Positions 1-11,128 are shown, counted from the stretch's first letter. The stretch is DNA of 64,000 bases from Henricia sp. BOLD:AAB3569 (GCA_037783545.1 JBBELK010000008.1:759001-823000); one strand, 5' to 3'. Notes: generated by a model from the letters alone, not told the origin. Translations and numbers: made by a program.

Positions 1-587
1 CCTATACTCTGAGGCTTTCCAAAACTTAATGTGGGTACTAATTGCTCGTGGTGGCCTGGAAATAGAATTGGGAGGCTTTATGTTCATAAGTCTGCCATCA
101 ACAACTTTCAGATGTTTGTGAATGCTAAATGGCAGTGTTCGAAATTTAGTGTCAAACCACAACTTAACCAACATTTTGACAACTCCTAACAGGACACCAT
201 GCATGTAGTCGGCAGCAACACTACGAATAATGTCAAATCTGTGAACAAACTGAAAGGAACTTAATCCCTTTACACCATTCACTGGCTTTTGCTGCTTGGC
301 TGTGACAAGCGAGTCACGTACTTCTTTTGCAAATTGCTTTGTCTGTTCATGACTTCTGAGCACGCCATGGCCTGAAGTAGAATTGAAATCATATGGGTAT
401 GTGTGTGTGTGGCCCCTCTGACTTGTTTTAAAAGACTTGCCTGATGTTAAACAAAATGGGCAACCGTAGAACCCGTTAAACTGCACACAATTTTGAAACA
501 AGGAACGAGCAGGCGAATCGAAAACTGCACTGAAGATGATGGCCTTCACAATTTTCTTGCAGCCAGATGGGAGATTCACTTCAACAC
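1..587 (-). CDS. CACTA transposase, exon 4 (zinc-binding and catalytic core), cut by window edge
   Basis: The exon starts after a TTTACGCAG acceptor at 588 and stays open to the left edge. The translation contains FNGFYGCPFCLTSG (a CxxC zinc-binding pair with a later H-rich segment), RFDIIRSVAADYMHGVLLGV and ISRPPRAISTHIKFWKASEY. These are hallmark motifs of Transposase_21/tnp2-type proteins, where the D-Y-M-H block lies near the catalytic centre. The catalytic role is established family knowledge; the assignment here is by motif recognition. The remaining C-terminus lies outside the window. Confidence 0.75.
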
Positions 588-964
588 CTGCGTAAACAAA
601 AGAATGGAAAATTACATTATGGTTAAAAATAAATGCATACCTACAGCAAGTAATTTAGGCATTTCACAATGCACATGTACATGTAGTGTCACCAAGAGTT
701 TGTGGGAAAGGGCATTTTCTGACTGTGCAGTTGACATCACCGGTAGCAGTTTTTTGTGTCAACCTTTTTTTCATGATCGATGTGCATATGAAGCTCTTGG
801 TGCACCTGTACCGGTATTTTTGTATTTCCGCAAGAGCAATCGGTGTTAATCGGTATTTCATAATACCGTTACTATGCGGGATACCAAAATACCGAGACTA
901 CTGATATAACGGAAATATTTAGTTATCGTTCAGACCGACACATTACTTTGTACAAATTACATAC

Positions 965-1077
965 CTTTTGAGTACAGCTCATTGATGCTTTTGGCTACAG
1001 GTAACATGAATGTCTGGAAGTTTGGTTTGTCTTGGCCGAACCACATGCCCACCAGTATTTTGTGTGATCTTGAGAAG
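965..1077 (-). CDS. CACTA transposase, exon 3
   Basis: This short 113-bp exon lies between a TTTTGACAG acceptor and an AAAG|GTATGT donor. It encodes ILVGMWFGQDKPNFQTF and then a Leu/Lys-rich tail, equivalent to the LAGLWFGxxKPNMxxF segment of the family. The phase matches exon 2 (two bases plus one) and exon 4 (one base plus two), giving SKG at the downstream junction. It is fully open. Confidence 0.7.
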
Positions 1078-1723
1078 CTGTCAAAACAATGATAAAGCCA
1101 TATATTATGTAAACCTACAAAAAAAATCTGATATATGTACAAATCTACATTAAACTGTATAAATGTGCATAAGTTTGAACACTCCAGAGGTATTTTAAAA
1201 AAATGATTTAAATGCTTATGAAAAGCAGAAATGTACTGTGTCTGCTGAAGCAAATGAGTTATACAAAACGTGGAAAATGATGTACCACAATTTAACAGTT
1301 TGAACTTGGATTTAGTTACAATGAATATTTTGCAAAGAAAAAGGAACTGTTCAATCAGCGAGTCACCGCCGAGCACATAGTAACTATAAGCCTTTTTGAT
1401 ATCTTGCAACACGGTGTATAATGTGGATAAACAAGCTCACGGCGTGGCGCGCCAACCGTGTTGTGTATGGGGATGGGACGTTTAAAGACGCAGGCTCGTC
1501 ATTACATCACGAACAAATTCGTGCCACGTTAGTTTCGGCTCGCCTATAAAGATCGACGTATGAAACCAAGTTGCTCTTTAGTTGTTTTGACCGACTACAA
1601 CAGTCAATCTTTTGATGAACCAAATCGCTCTTAATTCAAATTCTGGCAATAATTTAATTCGTCCCGACTCTGGAGTGCCTGTATGAAATGGGTGTAAGTG
1701 ATATCAAAACCATGAATACTCAC

Positions 1724-1982
1724 CGGAGTTTGGGGTGAAGCTCATTTATCACCAGGAATACTGGCCAGATAGAATATTTACTGCTTTTGAAGACTGACAC
1801 CCCGTCAGAGTTAAGCTGAAATGAAATGTGAATTTCATTGCTCTTGAATGGTTTCCCTCTAAGAAATCCATCAGTGTTGAACTGCTCCTTGTACCACTGC
1901 CCATCCAAAACGTCTTCAATGTTCAATGACGACTGTTTGGATCTTTTGAAACGGTATTGAAGATTCTCGACAAATATTGGTC
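1724..1982 (-). CDS. CACTA transposase, exon 2
   Basis: This 259-bp exon has an acceptor (polypyrimidine tract, then CAG) before 1982 and a donor CG|GTGAGT after 1724. It encodes motifs such as GPIFVENLQYRF, FQLNSDGVSVFKSS and WPVFLVINELHP, which match the NTDGxPxFKSS...WPxxxxINELP core of animal EnSpm transposases. The split codon with exon 1 gives an LFARPIFVENLQYRF junction, the expected family sequence, which supports the predicted splice. It is fully open. Confidence 0.75.
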
Positions 1983-2689
1983 CTGAAGGCAAAGTAAATT
2001 TTACATCAAAATAGTGAATTGTACAAACAAAACAAAATGCTGCAGATTCATTAAGTCCAAATTCTTCAGTTGTGCGACAATTTAACATTTCAACAGAAGA
2101 CTTTTTGAAGAAAAAAAAAAGATTCAGACCTCACTACCAGTAATAAAAAGAAAATGTACATTATAATTTTTCACAGGTGAGGCATATTTAACAAAATTGT
2201 GAAGTGTTCAAATCACATAATTTTCAATTTCATGTTAAAAAGCTTGAAAATCCCTAGACAGAATGATTCTGTCCTTACGTGATTTCTCGTAGGGACAGAA
2301 GCCCTCCCCCCTTTCATACAGTGGTTTGCTGTCAAATTAGAATCACACCCAAACATTTCCTTCTCGTTGTGTCCTGCAGTGGTTTGAGATGTCCACGATT
2401 GGAAAATAATAAAAAAACAACACTTACAGCACTGTTTATTAAGCCAAAGTGTAATCCCACATGCAAACTCGACGAAACTTTTTCTCATCGCCGCTTTTTA
2501 ATAATTCTGAACATGGGAGGGCGCTCTCCTCCGTGTAAATTAGATACATTTTTAGTACATTTAAGTATAGACATGGTTGGCATGGAAACAGCCGTCGGGA
2601 AGCGCAGTCAAGTCATTTCCCCTGTGTGTACAGTGCTAGCGGCACAGAAAGGGCGGCGTACGTGTACATGTACATGAGTCTTTCCACGG

Positions 2690-2969
2690 TAAAGGGGGCA
2701 ACACAGACCACATCTTCCAGAAAATACCTTTGCCTGGTGTCAAAATAAAATAAATAAGTTTCAGTTGTTCTAAAGAGATAACGTAGGTCCAAAAAGGGTT
2801 ACAAATAGTGTGACAACATGCCTTTCTAAAAAACCCATGTACAAATTTCCAATACATACGCTCATAACCGGGACGGCCTAAAATGTTACAATTGTCTGTC
2901 CCGATTACGAGCGTATATTGGAAATTTGTGGAAATTTGGTCCGTGTTGCCAACATGCCCCCTTTACTTT
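2690..2969. mobile_element. MITE-like inverted-repeat element inside a CACTA intron
   Basis: The ends are inverted copies built on TAAAGGGGGCA...CACAGACCA and its complement near 2940-2969. The centre (about 2829-2935) is a second inverted repeat around TTTCCAATACATACGCTC. No ORF and no clear target duplication were found. It is probably a short non-autonomous DNA transposon. Confidence 0.45.
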
Positions 2970-3314
2970 ACCCACATGTAAATGTATTTTTGCCCTTTTA
3001 ACGATCAGGCTACATGTATACAGTCGGTCACCATTTGGTCGTATAGAAACCTCATTTCAAAGGGTTTTCAAGCTTTTTAACACGAATTGAAAAATCTCCT
3101 TTTTTTATGAATTGCTCTATATACATGAAACACTTCTCGATACCCTTTTTGTCTCCCAAAGAAATGGCAGGTTTAGAAACTGGTCACAATTTGCATGTAC
3201 AGAGTGCGCCCTCAATATTTACAGCTTGTGAATCTCCCTACAACTATCAAAGGTTAGTTCAGATTACAAACAAAGAATTAAACAAAATCTGCAAATTTCT
3301 CAACAGCAACTTAC

Positions 3315-4395
3315 TTGCAAAAAGCTTCTTCAGCGTTGAGGCAATTGAATTTATCAAGAAGTAAGATGGCACCTCGTTATTCTGTTTGGTGTGGCATGCT
3401 TTGCAGACATCATGTTTCTGTGTCCCAAAATAAAGTCCACAGCTACTTCGGCAGCAATAGTAGTGACACTCGAAGGGGCTTATACAGCTCAAAAAGAACT
3501 GTCGAAACATCCTCAATGAAATTTTGCAGATATTACCAGCCAAGCAATGCAGTTCAATTAAGGTTAGAAGATCAACCAAGGCCTCTCCAGTAATATGATG
3601 CCTAATAACAAATGCAATGGTCAGCAGCATGCTGGTGGCAATCGTTATCCTTGCTCCAGGGTACATAGGCTTGTCACCTTCATTACCAGTTGCATTTGTA
3701 GATGCCGAGGTGGAATCCTCAACATTATCCTCATCTTCTTCAACTTCTGAAGAATAATCAGAGGAATGAAGATCAGCATAGTTTAATTCAATGTCCTCAT
3801 TTTCATCACTGTCACATGAGGTCTCTTGCTAAAAATTATGCACGAAATTTGTTTTAGAGTTGTTGGAATGTTCCACTTCTATGGATAGTGGTTGACTGGT
3901 CACCACAGGTTCCTCGGTGATCATTATGCATGCAGCTGCCGTACTTGTCAATGTCTCTTCCAAGTCCTTTTGCTCGGGTGATGATAAGCCAAAGGATTGT
4001 CCCCAGTCTCTCTTGGTTGTTCGTGGAACTTGTTGGCCTGGTTGAGATAAGTAACATTCATACCTCCCGCGTTTGCTGGATTTCAGTTTGTCATCATTTG
4101 CAGACAATGATCCAGAGCAATTAGTAGATGCTGTGGTGGAATCTTCATCTTCTGAATTATCATCCCATGATGATAATGAGGTCTCTTGCTCAAAATTCTG
4201 CACGAATGTCTCCTCCACGTTCTTTTGCTCAGGTGATGAGAAGTCAAAGGAATGTCCCTAGTCTCTCTTGGTTGTTCGTGGAACGTTTTGGCCTGGTTGA
4301 GATAAGTAACTTTCATAGCTCCCGCGTTTGCTTGATTTCAGTTTATTGTCATCAATAGCGGCAGATGATGATGATTCAGAGCAATTTTCATCCAT
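3315..4395 (-). pseudogene. CACTA transposase, exon 1 (acidic N-terminus and start of core), two amber stops
   Basis: The frame runs from an ATG at 4395-4393 to a GTAAGT donor just past 3315. The N-terminal part is acidic and Ser-rich and contains two copies of a roughly 255-bp (85-codon) block, each with the motif YLSQPGQ.VPRTTKRD. It is followed by a conserved stretch (about 3315-3666) containing YPGARITIATSMLL, TGEALVDLL and LIELHC, and then a Cys/His-rich segment, typical of metazoan EnSpm transposases. Two in-frame TAG codons (4258-4260 and 3829-3831) interrupt it; the first is where the other repeat copy has a Trp TGG. The start codon is uncertain because an upstream exon could exist. 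Confidence 0.65.
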
Positions 4396-4545
4396 ATTGC
4401 AAACACCAATTCGCAAATTTTGAAAAATGAAAGATTTCCAGGAGACCCTTGGCAAATCAGATGTGACTTGTTATATTCACCTATCTGCAAAAATGTAATG
4501 GAAAGTAAACAATGTAAATTACAGGGAAATAATTGGCAAGTTGAT

Positions 4546-4884
4546 TAGGCCAAACAAAATAAATGGTGTGTTTACGGTAACCCGACCTACCTGGAATTTT
4601 TAAGGCCAAATTGCCGATCTCAAACTTTTTATTGCCAATTTTCAAGTTGATAATTTTAAATGAGCACTATTTGCAATAATTTCCAACGAACATAACATTT
4701 TTTACACTTGTACATGAACATGTTTAATATTGTTAATAGTGAGTTTCAAACATTGCAAAACAACTTGCAAATGCATGAACTGAAGTGTAAAAAAAAAGAC
4801 AAAATAAAATTATTGTCCTACCTACCTACCTGGATTTTGTTTAGGTCGTTACCGTAAACGCACCATTAATTTTGTTTGGCCCTA
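4546..4884. mobile_element. MITE, about 339 bp, with roughly 36-bp terminal inverted repeats
   Basis: The left end reads TAGGCCAAACAAAAT followed by GGTGTGTTTACGGTAAC. The right end is the reverse complement with a few changes (GTTACCGTAAACGCACC, then ATTTTGTTTGGCCCTA). The interior is AT-rich and non-coding. A partial copy of its interior recurs at 6254-6465, so this is a dispersed family. The superfamily is not clear. Confidence 0.7.
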
Positions 4885-6253
4885 TGGCTTATTCAGACCT
4901 TAAAGAGGAAGAATCCTCCTCGACGAAAATCCAGCATTTAGGCTTTTTTCGATAGTCCAAACATCCCTCTTGCCGACGTGGATTTTTATTATTTTTTATG
5001 TCGGTTTTAAGTGGATAAATTGCAAGCAAAAGTGCGCTTTTCGAAAATGAGATTTTCGCGATTTCTGAAACGCTCATTAGGTATGCATGATATACGCGTG
5101 GCCCCGTGACGCAATCCTGAGAAAGAAAAGTCAACACGATTGTTAGCTGCGTACGTTTACACGCAAAAAACTTGAAAAACCGTCTCTGTTAGATGGTGTT
5201 TTTTAAAGAATTGTTTTGGTCCAAAAAGCCACAGATATGCCCAGTAGTTGCGTAGTTGTACATGTATGTTTTACCAGACATCATAAAAAAAAGAGCAGAA
5301 GCTAAGATCCTTTTTTATTACGAAGAGAGAAAAATGAGTCGCTCATTCTAACTTGTACCTGGCGATGTGCATATACCGTGTGCCAATTTCAAACACGTGG
5401 GAACTACGGCGCGGCCCGCAGGCACCATTCCCACTGCTGTACACGTACGGACCGCTGTTCGTTCCGCGACAAACACCGGTCGCAATGCACCAGTGTTTCC
5501 TTCAAAAGACTCGACTTCATTGTGAGCCACAATTTTACGTTTTTTTTCACATTCAATACTGCACAGGCCGTTTTGTGTTTCTCAGGATGACGTATCGCCC
5601 CTGTTTGTAAACAAACCAAGTGACCTCGAGCGTTTCAGAATTTCGGGTGAAGAGGGTCGGAACTGAATTGCGTTTTAAACAAATACTGTCGGTTTTTGGC
5701 GTTGTAGAAACATAAACCTCCATGATAAACAGGAAAACTAAAAAAATGTGGATGGGGGATTCTAGCTGTTTAATGTGAGCAAAAATATTGTTATGAGATG
5801 GGCTGAACGATCATTTCTGAATTTTAAGTGTTTCCTCACAAAATCTTGAATTGTTCACACCCGAAATTTGGGTTTTACCATCAAATCAAATCAAATTGCA
5901 GAAGTCAACTTGTCCGTTGTGTCATACTAAACTAGTAGGCCTACATGTAGTAGACGGCCAGCCGGCTGGTTCGTGAAATAAGCATAATGTACATGTACCG
6001 TAGGCCTACATGTATATAACAAAACCATTTTTACAATTATCAGTTGTCAAGTTGTGGTACCGGGACCAATTTTTTTACTAGACTGATTTTAAGGTCCGGC
6101 AACCACCAATTCCACCATTTTGAAACAGGAGGAATTCCTCCTTATTCCGAAGGTTCCCGAAGTTACCCGAATGCACGTCCGGTCTTCCGGACGTTATCGT
6201 TAATCGTCAGGTACGATACGTGTACAGTGTTTCACCGCGTGTTTATTTTACGA
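4885..6253. other. No supported gene
   Basis: Only short ORFs without recognisable domains and TACATGTA-type simple sequence were found here. No coherent exon or repeat structure stands out. Confidence 0.5.
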
Positions 6254-6465
6254 TGAGGCCAAACCCGACCTACCTGGAATTTTTGAGGCCAAATTGCCGA
6301 CCTCAAACTTTTTATTGCCAATTTTTAAGTTGATAATTTTAAATTAGCACTACATGTATTTGCAATAATTTCCAACGAACATAACATTTTCTACACTTGT
6401 ACATGAACATGGTTAATAGTGATCGAGTTTCAAACATTGCAAAACAACACGCAAATGCACGAACG
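6254..6465. mobile_element. Partial copy of the 4546-4884 MITE
   Basis: This stretch matches the interior of the 4546-4884 element from CCCGACCTACCTGGA to the AAACAACACGCAAATGCACG segment with few differences. It lacks both terminal inverted repeats. Its right side runs straight into the 38-bp minisatellite. Confidence 0.7.
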
Positions 6466-6785
6466 GCCAAGTTGACTCGACTGTGAAGTCGAGTTGGTCA
6501 ACGGTCGAGTTGACTCGACCGTGAAGTCGAGTTGGTCAACGGTCGAGTTGACTCGACCGTGAAGTCGAGTTGGTCAACGGTCCAGTTGACTCGACCGTGA
6601 AGTCGAGTTGGTCAACGGTCCAGTCGAGTTGACTCGCCCGGGAAGTCGAGTTTGTCAACGGTCGAGTTCACTCAACTGTGAAGTTGAGTTGGTCAAGATG
6701 GTAGACTTGGTACGACGGTCAAGTTAGTAGGAGTCGAGTTGGCAAACGGTCAAGTACGGTCAACTCGACCGTCTGCAAACTCGAC
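6466..6785. repeat. Minisatellite, 38-bp unit made of nested palindromes
   Basis: About six tandem copies of a 38-bp unit contain GTCGAGTTGACTCGACCG and AAGTCGAGTTGGTCAACG. The early copies are nearly identical and the later ones decay towards 6785. GTCGAGTTGACTCGAC is itself a palindrome, so each unit can form a hairpin. Related GAGTTGG/CCAACTC strings recur at about 8390, 42440 and 49000. Confidence 0.85.
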
Positions 6786-7280
6786 TCTGATCGCTGGAAA
6801 TAAACCTTATTGACGTTCTCAAGGCATCATGGGATTCGATGTATGAGGCTGGCAATTTTCACACAAACCTATAGGGCGTTGGGGACATGACAATGTTCAT
6901 CGATTTTATTATCGTTTCTGTGAAGCGATTGACATGCGATCTTCCCACATGTTCTTCATCAAGGAAAAATGCATTTGAAATAAAATGAGAATTTAAAATA
7001 ATGCACTGCAGCACCAGTTTGTACTTTACAAAAGAATGCACCTGATTGGCACTAACGTGGTACATGTAGCTCAACCTTGGCTCAACCAATCGTGACAGCT
7101 AGCCCTTCTAGATCTAGTCTTGACCAAGGCGTACATGTAGGGCTAGTCTTCTAGACGGCCGCTGAAGATAAAACTGAACAAAGCGCTTTAATACGATCGA
7201 GCTACGGAATCTGTTGCACGTATTGGCTCACAACGCGCCGCGCTACGACTATGCACACATGCTCGTACATGAGATTATCT

Positions 7281-7917
7281 TAGCCCCGCGAGCAGTGCTT
7301 CGGAAACCCTCAACCCTGTCGTCTAATGTACTCCAAATCTGTGGCAAATAAACTCACGCAAATGAAATTTGTCCCATGACTCTGATATTTGCTTAATATG
7401 TGCACTCACCCCAGTTTGCAAAGATTCCGAAGAGTACGCATCGATCCGATTCGGTGAAATCGTGGGGAAAGTTAGATTGGTTCCCGATCCCTATAGATTG
7501 GTTCGCTTATTACGAAAATATAGGGATCGGTAAAGGGCAGCCATGACGGGCAGAATTCTCCCCGTCACGTGGTTATTATTATTATTTTTTTTGTTTAGTA
7601 ATTGCGCAGATTTTGCATTGACATTTGTAACTTGGCCGTGCGTGTCGAACATATCCAATTATGTAAATAAAGTACATTGCCTAAATCAAAGGGCTTGGCA
7701 AATTTTTAAATATAAAAAACACAATGCGCACTCGCAAAGACGACCAATTACAGATCAAGATGCGTACTCTTCGGAATCTTTGCAAACTGGGGCGAGTGCA
7801 CCTATTGAGCAAATATCAGAGCCATGGGACAAATTTCATTTGCGTGAGTTTGCCACAGATTTGGAGTACATTAGACGACAGGGCTGAGGGTTTCCCGAAG
7901 CACTGCTCGCGGGGCTA
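7281..7917. mobile_element. Mutator-like (MULE) MITE candidate, 637 bp, long TIRs, 9-bp target duplication
   Basis: Both ends carry TAGCCCCGCGAGCAGTGCTT in opposite orientation, and the inverted similarity extends about 165 bp inwards (to about 7445 and from about 7755). The element is flanked by a perfect 9-bp duplication AGATTATCT (7272-7280 and 7918-7926). Long TIRs with a 9-bp duplication are typical of MULEs. There is no transposase, so it is non-autonomous. A second copy lies at 10606-11128. Confidence 0.75.
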
Positions 7918-7926
7918 AGATTATCT

Positions 7927-9083
7927 TAGCTATATTATATAGCATATATAGTTGGCATTTTCGAAATTATAATTTTGAACTTGACACCAGTCTGCCAGTT
8001 AAAACTGAATTATGTAACTTGTTTTCCCATTGTATAACATAAAAACAATAAGAAAGAAGGAATCATATCATTAAAGCAATTGTATTAAGGCCTAGCCTAC
8101 ATGGCCTATAACTCACAAAAATATTTGTGCAAAAATTTTTTTTTTCAAACGATCGGTTCTTTTATAAACCAAGCGGACCGCCCTACCCAGGGCCGCCCAA
8201 AACCACTTGGTTCAACTTTTTTTCGAAAAACAAAACGACCCTCCAGGGCCACACAGATTTCTGTAAATGCCCGGCAACAGTTTTCTTGAAACCGAGTTTA
8301 AATGAGTTGCTAAAAACTGTCTACAAAAATGTTTGTTGCCACGATAAGGATTTCGATATTTGCACAACGGAGATATGTGCTTGCCGGACCAGCGTACGAG
8401 TTGGTCGGCGTACGAGTTGGCACGCACGCGTACGAGTTGACCAGCTTCCGTGGCAGATTGTGGCTAAAATCGGGTCAAAAGTTTTCAAAAGGGGCCGGTA
8501 AAATTGGCACCAAAACTCGCGCCAAAAGACAGAATGTCCCGGCAAATGTCCTGGTAAATTCTCGACAATTGGTCACTGCAAACTTTACGGCGGTTGAAAT
8601 TTGAATCTCACGAACTAAACGCTTCTGCAGTGTTCTGCATATGTTATCTAGCAATAGCATATGTCTAGTAAAAAGGACATGTAAAGTAATGTTTTAATAA
8701 ACACAATAAAAAACCAATGATTTTACTCACTTTAATATACATGTAGTGTTTTTGATCTGAGAATGATGACATGACAATGAGCTGAACATTTTTCGGAACC
8801 AGACACGAACGTACCGTACGTATGCGTACCAACCACACTTGTACAAACACATGTGTTTCTTCCTCCATGGTTGTACGTACGTATGTACATTGTACGTCGA
8901 TATGCCGGCCGGCCTGCGCCTAGTATAGTAGCCAGCTGGCGGGCTCGCTGCACGTGATGACGCGTATACGCATCTTCTAATTGGACAGTTGGCAAAAACA
9001 CCCTTTTGCGCGTGTAGTATGGTTCCTAGGCTAGTACAACAATGTTTTGAACATTGAGTGACGCTGGATATCTGACTGTATGT
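7927..9083. other. No supported gene
   Basis: This is AT-rich sequence followed by a GC-richer stretch with short unconvincing ORFs. A small run at 8388-8440 repeats GTACGAGTTGG three times. The string TTCTTCCTCCATGGTTG at 8863-8879 recurs in a hairpin near 27618. Confidence 0.45.
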
Positions 9084-9089
9084 ATTGAT

Positions 9090-10013
9090 TATGGTGGCCC
9101 CGGAGGGACATATTGTAGTCGTGAATATTTTCGCGACGTCGTGAATAATTTTCGCGATGTTCTAAAAATGTTCGCGACGTCGCGAAAAAAATTTACGACG
9201 TCGTGAATTTTTGGCTATTAAAAATTTCACGACAAGTCGTAAAAAAATTCACGACTGGGCGTGAAAAATTTCACGACTTGGCGTGAATTTTGTCGCCAAA
9301 ATTTGTCAGCAGCTTGAGGGGTACTTGCTCACCAAGCTAGCGATAGAGGGCGTTTGGCGCCAAGCAGCGATTTTGCGCGCGCCATATGCACTGTCGTGAC
9401 GGTACGGTGGTACGTTTCGCCCCCTGGCCGACTCGCCCCCTGGCCGACTCGCTCCTTGACCGAGACGCCACGGCTAAATCGCCCCTTGACCCAACCGATA
9501 AACTGGACCGATTGCTAAGTATAAATTTATACATGTATTTCATAAAACTAATGTCAAAATGCGCAATACAATAAAAATAATATCAACATAAAATTCAGAA
9601 AAAATAATATCAAAATACTGACAAAATACATGTACCACTGTTGATAAGCATTCACGTTTGGCCATTCTGTGTAATCGGGTGAAGAGGCGAGTCGACCAGG
9701 GACGACTCGGTCAAGGGACGAGTCATTCGGGGGCGACATGACCTAGTTTGCTGCAATGTACACACTGTTGAACCCCCCAAGCCACTGAAAAATATTTACA
9801 ACGAAAATTTACGACGTCGCAAAAAACTTCACGACCTAGTCGCGAAAATTTTTCGCGCCGTCCCCCCCAAAAAATATTAAGACATCGCGAAAATATTCGC
9901 GACGTCGCGAAAAAAAATCACGACGTCGCGAAAATTTTCAGAACATCGCGAAAATTATTCACGACGTCGCGAAAATATTCACGACTACAATATGTCCCTC
10001 CGGGGCCACCATA
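9090..10013. mobile_element. Foldback element, 924 bp, with GACGTC-rich subterminal repeats
   Basis: The ends are inverted copies beginning TATGGTGGCCCCGGAGGGAC, flanked by a perfect 6-bp duplication ATTGAT (9084-9089 and 10014-10019). Arms of about 200-240 bp are filled with short units such as TTTTCGCGACGTCGTGAA. The centre (about 9310-9760) is unrelated and holds GACTCG-rich repeats. There is no coding capacity. Confidence 0.8.
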
Positions 10014-10059
10014 ATTGATACATTTGTTCGCGCCTCTCACTTTTCGGGCGGGATTGAAC

Positions 10060-10256
10060 CGATGAAAACAAAGAGCGCGAATTGTTCTTTATAAGTCGTT
10101 TGGTTAACGTTATCGTCGGCCTGAATATGCACGCGTCGGTACGTATGCGGCGTAGCACTCGTACACCCGGTATATTTCAGCCTGCATTTTGAACGTTTGA
10201 CAATTAAACCATTCAACTTTCAAGCCTATTCATCAATTAAGTTAGTGTTCAAAAAT
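10060..10256 (+). promoter_or_regulatory. Possible promoter and 5' UTR of the host gene
   Basis: The stretch between the end of the foldback element and the first coding ATG is not repetitive. It contains a GC-box-like TTTCGGGCGGG (about 10039, just upstream) and a TATA-like TTTATAAG near 10090. The assignment rests only on its position and these weak motifs. Confidence 0.2.
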
Positions 10257-10332
10257 ATGGAGGCCCATCATCGTGCAGCTTCAACTTCAAGACAAGCAGC
10301 AATCAGACTACCATCCCGATATGCCGACGATG
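10257..10332 (+). CDS. Host gene, coding exon 1 (N-terminus)
   Basis: The ATG at 10257 opens a 25-codon frame that ends in phase 1 at GATG|GTGAGT, a strong donor. The peptide is short, basic and Ala/Arg/His-rich, begins MEAHHRAASTSRQ and ends SRYADD. It joins in frame to exon 2 (17672), giving ADDEYALVVF. I place it with the next three exons because every junction is phase 1 and there is no stop. The product is not recognised by name. The intron to exon 2 is 7.3 kb and contains a DIRS element and several foldback elements. Confidence 0.6.
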
Positions 10333-10605
10333 GTGAGTGTGTTTTAACAATGTTTAAAATAAGTTAGGGCCTAGGCCTACATGATTGTCAGCATTGTACA
10401 AGTTGTAGGCCTAGGCCTAGGCTAGCCTAGGCTATAGGCCTACTACTAGTACTAGCCCAGGTTGGACTCTGTACCGCATACTACATGGGGATACTCGTAA
10501 TGCCTACGCATCGATCCGATGTCTGTTCACCACGTTCACGCGGGTCTAAGACTAAGCCGAGGCCTAGGCCTACTCTTGTCTACTTAATTATATCTAGGCT
10601 AGGCC

Positions 10606-11128
10606 TAGCCCCGCGAGCAGGGCGCGTCTTCTCCGCCTAGCTGTTGCCGTTTCTAACCCTAAATATGTGGCAAACTCACCTGCTCACGCAAATGAAATTT
10701 GTCCCTTAAATTGGCTCTGATATTGCTCAATAGGTGCACTCACCCCAATTTGCAAAATTTATCAAAGAGTACGCATTGGTTCCACATGATCCTCATTATA
10801 TTTACTTCGATCCCTTCGTCGTACAAGATAAAGCGAAGTAGGCCTAAATATGAGGACAGTGAGCCAGTCTAGCTTGTGTTTACCTCTCCACTCTCGCGCA
10901 TGCGCACGGAGGGTCTCAGTTTGCCCCACGATTTCACTGAAACTAGACATCGGATCGATGCGTATACTCTTCGGAATATTTGCAAATTGGGGTGAGTGTA
11001 CCTATTGAGCAAATATCAGAGCCAAGGCCAGGGACAAATTTCATTTGGATGCGTGAGTTTGTCACAGATTTGGGGTTAGAAACGGCAACAGGGCGGAGAA
11101 GACGACGCCCTGCTTGATCGCGGGGCTA
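10606..11128. mobile_element. Second MULE-like MITE copy
   Basis: This copy has the same TAGCCCCGCGAGCAG terminal motif and TIR sequence as the 7281-7917 element, with the inverted partner ending CGCGGGGCTA at 11128. Both copies share an internal GATTTCAC...GATCGATGCGTA segment. Flanks share only TAGGCC, which is low-complexity here, so the target duplication is unclear. Confidence 0.7.

Larger units (their letters stand above)
1..4395 (-). mobile_element. CACTA/EnSpm-type DNA transposon, transposase gene region
   Basis: Four - strand blocks translate into consecutive parts of one protein of the animal EnSpm/CACTA transposase type (Transposase_21-like core). The blocks are joined by GT-AG introns whose phases agree at every junction. 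The element runs off the left edge of the window, and no CACTA terminus or target duplication was seen, so the ends are not defined. Two in-frame TAG codons in the first exon suggest the copy is inactive. The introns hold unrelated repeats, including a MITE near 2690-2969. Family assignment rests on recognised motifs, not on a search. Confidence 0.75.

Noticed and set aside
7543-7918. ORFs of 114 and 64 codons
   Set aside because: They overlap the inner TIR of the MULE-like MITE and have no domain; the only signal-peptide-like stretch is a T-rich run.
10377-10450. TAGGCCTAGGCCT string as a regulatory site
   Set aside because: It is low-complexity sequence repeated across the window and gives no evidence of a specific function.
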